A program made the position numbers and the translations under genes. Of a stretch of 7,980 nt of DNA, positions 5,950-7,980 are shown piece by piece (position 1 is the first letter of the stretch; each line of letters begins with the position of its first letter). The notes beneath the pieces were generated by a model that saw nothing but the letters and a program-made list of their open reading frames with translations, did not search any database and was not told where the DNA came from. The stretch is from an uncultured Clostridia bacterium (lineage in GTDB: Bacteria; Bacillota; Clostridia; UBA1381), in the NCBI GenBank assembly GCA_934481375.1, contig CAKSPN010000072.1, forward strand, positions 1 through 7,980, written 5' to 3'.

Positions 5950-6736
5950 TTTTTCTCACCTGACCGCCGATTTCCCTTTCAAGGAAAATTCCGCCGAGTT
6001 CTTCAAAGCCCTCCACGTTATCACTCACATAATAGCTGTAGTTTCCGCCGTTTTTCTGCTCGTGACACATTTCGGCGCTTATTTTCTTTTTAAGGTATTT
6101 TGCGGTTTCCGCACCGGGGTCGATAAGCTTCACTCCGTCTCCCATATACTCCGCAATCACCTTTCTGAGCAGCGGATAATGCGTACAGCCCATAATGAGC
6201 GTATCAACGCCTGCTTTTCTTATATCGCACAGATATTCGTCAACCGCAAGTCTTGCTATTTCCGTATCGAAATGACCGTTTTCCACAAGCGGCACAAACA
6301 GCGGACACGCCTTTGTAAATGTTTCAATACCGCTGTCATACGCTTTTATAAGGCTTACATACGAGCCGCTCTTTATTGTGCCGGGCGTACCGATTATACC
6401 TATTTTCTTATTCTCCGTAACTCTTACCGCAGTATGCACCGCCGATTCCACAACGCCCACTATAGGCGTTTCAAACTCGTCTTTTACCTGCGGCAATGCC
6501 ACGGAGCTTGCAGTACCGCAGGCAATAACGATTATTTTTACGCCGAAGCTGTTTAAAAACCGTATATCGCTGCGTGTATATTTAAGAATGGTTTCCGCCG
6601 AGCGTGTGCCGTAAGGAACTCTGCCCGTATCGCCGAAATATATTATGTCCTCGTTCGGGAGTTCACGCATTATCTGCTTGACGGCGGTAAGTCCGCCCAG
6701 ACCCGAATCGAACACACCTATACTTTTGTTATTCAT
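5930..6736 (-). CDS. murI: Glutamate racemase
   Basis: Complete 268-residue cytoplasmic glutamate racemase, which converts L- to D-glutamate for position 2 of the peptidoglycan stem peptide. Motifs are DSGLGGLT (10-17), carrying the catalytic-site Asp10 and Ser11; YFGDTGRVPYG (33-43); the first catalytic cysteine C73 in IACGTASS (71-78); and the second, C184, with His186 in MGCTHYPLL (182-190). The two-cysteine proton-transfer pair is therefore intact. One oddity: the usual Cys-Asn-Thr after the first cysteine is Cys-Gly-Thr here. The ATG at 6736 overlaps the ddl stop as ATGA, and the end overlaps the DUF1934 start by 20 bases. It follows the D-Ala-D-Ala ligase, so the operon groups two D-amino-acid steps of wall precursor synthesis. 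Confidence 0.96.
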   Translation of the reverse strand: MNNKSIGVFDSGLGGLTAVKQIMRELPNEDIIYFGDTGRVPYGTRSAETILKYTRSDIRFLNSFGVKIIVIACGTASSVALPQVKDEFETPIVGVVESAVHTAVRVTENKKIGIIGTPGTIKSGSYVSLIKAYDSGIETFTKACPLFVPLVENGHFDTEIARLAVDEYLCDIRKAGVDTLIMGCTHYPLLRKVIAEYMGDGVKLIDPGAETAKYLKKKISAEMCHEQKNGGNYSYYVSDNVEGFEELGGIFLEREIGGQVRKIDIEKY

Positions 6737-7794
6737 CTTTTAACTCTCTTTTCCGCAAGTTCGATAAGTTTATCCAAAAGTTCCGCATACGGAACGCCCA
6801 CAGCACCCCATAATTTCGGGTACATACTTATGCTTGTAAAGCCGGGCATGGTGTTGATTTCGTTAAGCACCACGGAACCGTCGCTGTTTTTTACAAAGAA
6901 ATCCACTCTCGAAAGTCCCTGCCCGTCAAGCGCCTTAAACGCCGTAACGGCATACTCACGTATTTTTTCTATCGTTTCTTCGGGAAGCTCCGCCGGGATT
7001 TGAAGTCTTGTTGAATTATCGACATATTTTGCGTCAAAATCGTAAAACTCAACCTCGGGTATTATCTCGCCGACGGTTGACGCACTCGGGAGATTGTTTC
7101 CCAAAACGGCGCACTCGACCTCGTGACCGACAATGTTTTCTTCAACCAACACTTTTTCGTCAAACTTTCTTGCGTTTTCGACAGCCGACTTAAATTCTTC
7201 ACGGTTGCCCGCCTTGCCGACTCCGAACGACGAGCCTGTTCTTGCGGGCTTTACAAAGCACGGATAACCGAGCTTCTTTTCCGCCTCGTCGGCTTTTTCG
7301 TCCAAATCGTCGCCTTCTTTTACGACTATCCAATCCGCCTGCGGTATACCGGCATTTTGGAACACTATTTTGGAATTTGTCTTATCCATACCGTTTGCCG
7401 ACGCCGGTACGCCCATTCCGACATACGGAATGTGCGAAAGCTCGAACAGACCCTGTATTGTTCCGTCCTCGCCGTACTCGCCGTGGAGTACGGGGAATAT
7501 GACATCGGGATATTTTCTTGCGACCTTGTCGCCGTCAAACACCAAAAGCGCACGCTCCTCGCCGTCGGGCGATACAACAGCCTTTTTGCTTACTTCCTTT
7601 TCCCATGCGCCGCTCTCTATCTTTGCATAATCGCCCTCATAGAGATACCATGCGCCGTTTTTTGTTATTCCGATAACATCTATATCATATTTTTCTTTGT
7701 CAAGGTTATTCAAAATTGAAGTTACGGACTTTCCCGAAATATCATGCTCGGGCGATTCTCCTCCGAAAATTACGCATATTCTTTTCTTTCCCAA
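6733..7794 (-). CDS. ddl: D-alanine--D-alanine ligase
   Basis: Complete 353-residue ATP-grasp ligase joining two D-alanines for the end of the peptidoglycan stem peptide. Motifs, numbered from the TTG start: FGGESPEHDIS (10-20) in the N-terminal domain; LHGEYGEDGTIQG (103-115); the ATP-site FVKPARTGSSFGVGKA (180-195); the omega-loop FYDFDAKYVDNS (250-261), which keeps the AKY tyrosine typical of D-Ala-D-Ala ligases rather than D-lactate or D-serine enzymes; and the metal-site NEINTMPGFTSISMYP (311-326). The start is taken as TTG at 7794 because AAAGGAAG (7802-7809) ends exactly 7 bases upstream. A longer reading from GTG at 7812 would place that ribosome site inside the coding region, and another in-frame TTG at 7800 is too close to it. 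First gene of the operon; its stop overlaps the murI start by 4 bases. Confidence 0.96.
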   Translation of the reverse strand: MGKKRICVIFGGESPEHDISGKSVTSILNNLDKEKYDIDVIGITKNGAWYLYEGDYAKIESGAWEKEVSKKAVVSPDGEERALLVFDGDKVARKYPDVIFPVLHGEYGEDGTIQGLFELSHIPYVGMGVPASANGMDKTNSKIVFQNAGIPQADWIVVKEGDDLDEKADEAEKKLGYPCFVKPARTGSSFGVGKAGNREEFKSAVENARKFDEKVLVEENIVGHEVECAVLGNNLPSASTVGEIIPEVEFYDFDAKYVDNSTRLQIPAELPEETIEKIREYAVTAFKALDGQGLSRVDFFVKNSDGSVVLNEINTMPGFTSISMYPKLWGAVGVPYAELLDKLIELAEKRVKR

Positions 7795-7830
7795 ATCCAA
7801 TCTTCCTTTCACTTATAAACTATCTATTAT

Positions 7831-7859
7831 ATAATACCTGTTTTAACTGCGGATTTCAA
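7831..7859 (-). promoter_or_regulatory. Sigma-A-type promoter of the ddl-murI-DUF1934-ctp operon
   Basis: On the minus strand TTGAAA (-35, 7859-7854), a 17-base spacer and TATTAT (-10, 7836-7831) lie just ahead of ddl. Transcription would start near 7824, leaving a leader of about 30 bases to the TTG start at 7794. No other clear promoter was seen downstream, and the following genes overlap or abut, so this is the likely source of the whole operon message. Confidence 0.75.
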
Positions 7860-7889
7860 GTGTTTTCCTGTATTTGTAACATAATATTA

Positions 7890-7980
7890 TCATTGTTCAA
7901 AGTTTCTTAACTTTTCTAACACCGCCTCGAAGTAATCGGGGAGCGGTGCGGAAAACTCCATCATCTCGCCTGTTTTGGGG
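7890..7980 (-). CDS. C-terminal end of an RluA/RluD-family pseudouridine synthase, 5' part outside window
   Basis: Only the last 29 codons and the TGA stop (7892-7890) lie in the window. The peptide contains PKTGEMMEFSAPLPDYFEAV and then LEKLRNFEQ. This matches the usual C-terminal tail of RluA/RluD-type 23S rRNA pseudouridine synthases, where a His-Pro-x-T-G-E-x-M-x-F-x-A-P-L-P-x-Y-F pattern ends the catalytic domain. The active site is not visible, so target and subfamily cannot be assigned. Its stop is 31 bases from the -35 of the ddl promoter, and I see no strong intrinsic terminator between, so some read-through into the ddl operon is likely. Confidence 0.8.
   Translation of the reverse strand, partial: PKTGEMMEFSAPLPDYFEAVLEKLRNFEQ

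Noticed and set aside
6062..6556. Open frame (164 codons) on the plus strand opposite murI
   Set aside because: murI is complete with both catalytic cysteines. The antisense frame gives a Cys/Arg/Tyr-rich product with no family likeness.
7123..7719. Long open frame (198 codons) on the plus strand opposite ddl
   Set aside because: It lies wholly inside a ligase gene with every family motif intact, its translation shows no recognisable domain, and it has no supported start. It is a by-product of codon use on the real strand.
7899..7914. Hairpin AAAGTT/AACTTT near the end of the rlu-like gene as a terminator
   Set aside because: The stem is only 6 bp, AT-rich, inside the coding sequence and without a U-tract on the minus strand.
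697..7914. Shared 12-mer TTTCTTAACTTT at 697-708 and 7903-7914 as a dispersed repeat
   Set aside because: One copy is in a promoter spacer and the other in the coding tail of the rlu-like gene. Flanks do not match, and low-complexity AT-rich words recur by chance.
1..7980. CRISPR array, insertion sequence, prophage, tRNA or rRNA genes
   Set aside because: No regularly spaced repeats, transposase or phage motifs, terminal inverted repeats, or tRNA/rRNA-like sequence were seen. Nearly all of the window is filled by recognised housekeeping genes.

Overview
The window looks like a chromosomal housekeeping region of an anaerobic, probably spore-forming member of the Clostridia (Bacillota). The support is: an NfnA/SudB-type flavoprotein subunit, a YlmC/YmxH-type PRC-barrel protein next to nrdR, a CtpB-like S41 protease with a C-terminal peptidoglycan-binding domain, purine-rich Shine-Dalgarno sites, TTG starts and sigma-A-like promoters. 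Nothing points to phage, plasmid, insertion sequence, CRISPR or recent transfer. Genus cannot be told from this sequence.

Layout. (1) Positions 1-649, minus strand: the N-terminal 216 residues of a ferredoxin-NADP+ reductase alpha subunit (NfnA/SudB-like), cut by the window edge, with its own promoter. (2) Positions 759-3949, plus strand: ymxH-like gene, promoter, nrdR, an intrinsic terminator or attenuator, then the tight set mnmE - rsuA-like pseudouridine synthase - small XRE-type regulator. (3) Positions 3950-4081: an intergenic stretch with short TTAAC-type repeats and a strong bidirectional terminator serving the two converging operons. (4) Positions 4082-7859, minus strand: one operon read from a promoter at 7831-7859 in the order ddl - murI - DUF1934 gene - ctpB-like protease. 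Neighbouring genes overlap by 4 and 20 bases, and DUF1934/ctp abut in a TAATG or lie 5 bases apart. (5) Positions 7890-7980, minus strand: the last 29 codons of an RluA/RluD-type pseudouridine synthase.

How the genes work together. The minus-strand operon makes the two D-amino-acid steps of peptidoglycan precursor synthesis: MurI gives D-glutamate and Ddl gives D-Ala-D-Ala. It then continues into an exported protease predicted to bind peptidoglycan, with a small beta-barrel protein of unknown role between. The plus-strand operon pairs a tRNA-wobble modification GTPase with an rRNA pseudouridine synthase and a DNA-binding regulator. It lies behind nrdR, the ATP/dATP-sensing repressor of ribonucleotide reductase genes.

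I found no evidence of an undescribed defence or mobile system. The more interesting points are regulatory or structural: a terminator hairpin whose U-tract touches the mnmE ribosome binding site, mnmE without its usual partner mnmG, translational coupling of a regulator to rsuA, a repeat cluster behind that regulator, and a Cys-Gly-Thr rather than Cys-Asn-Thr active-site motif in MurI.
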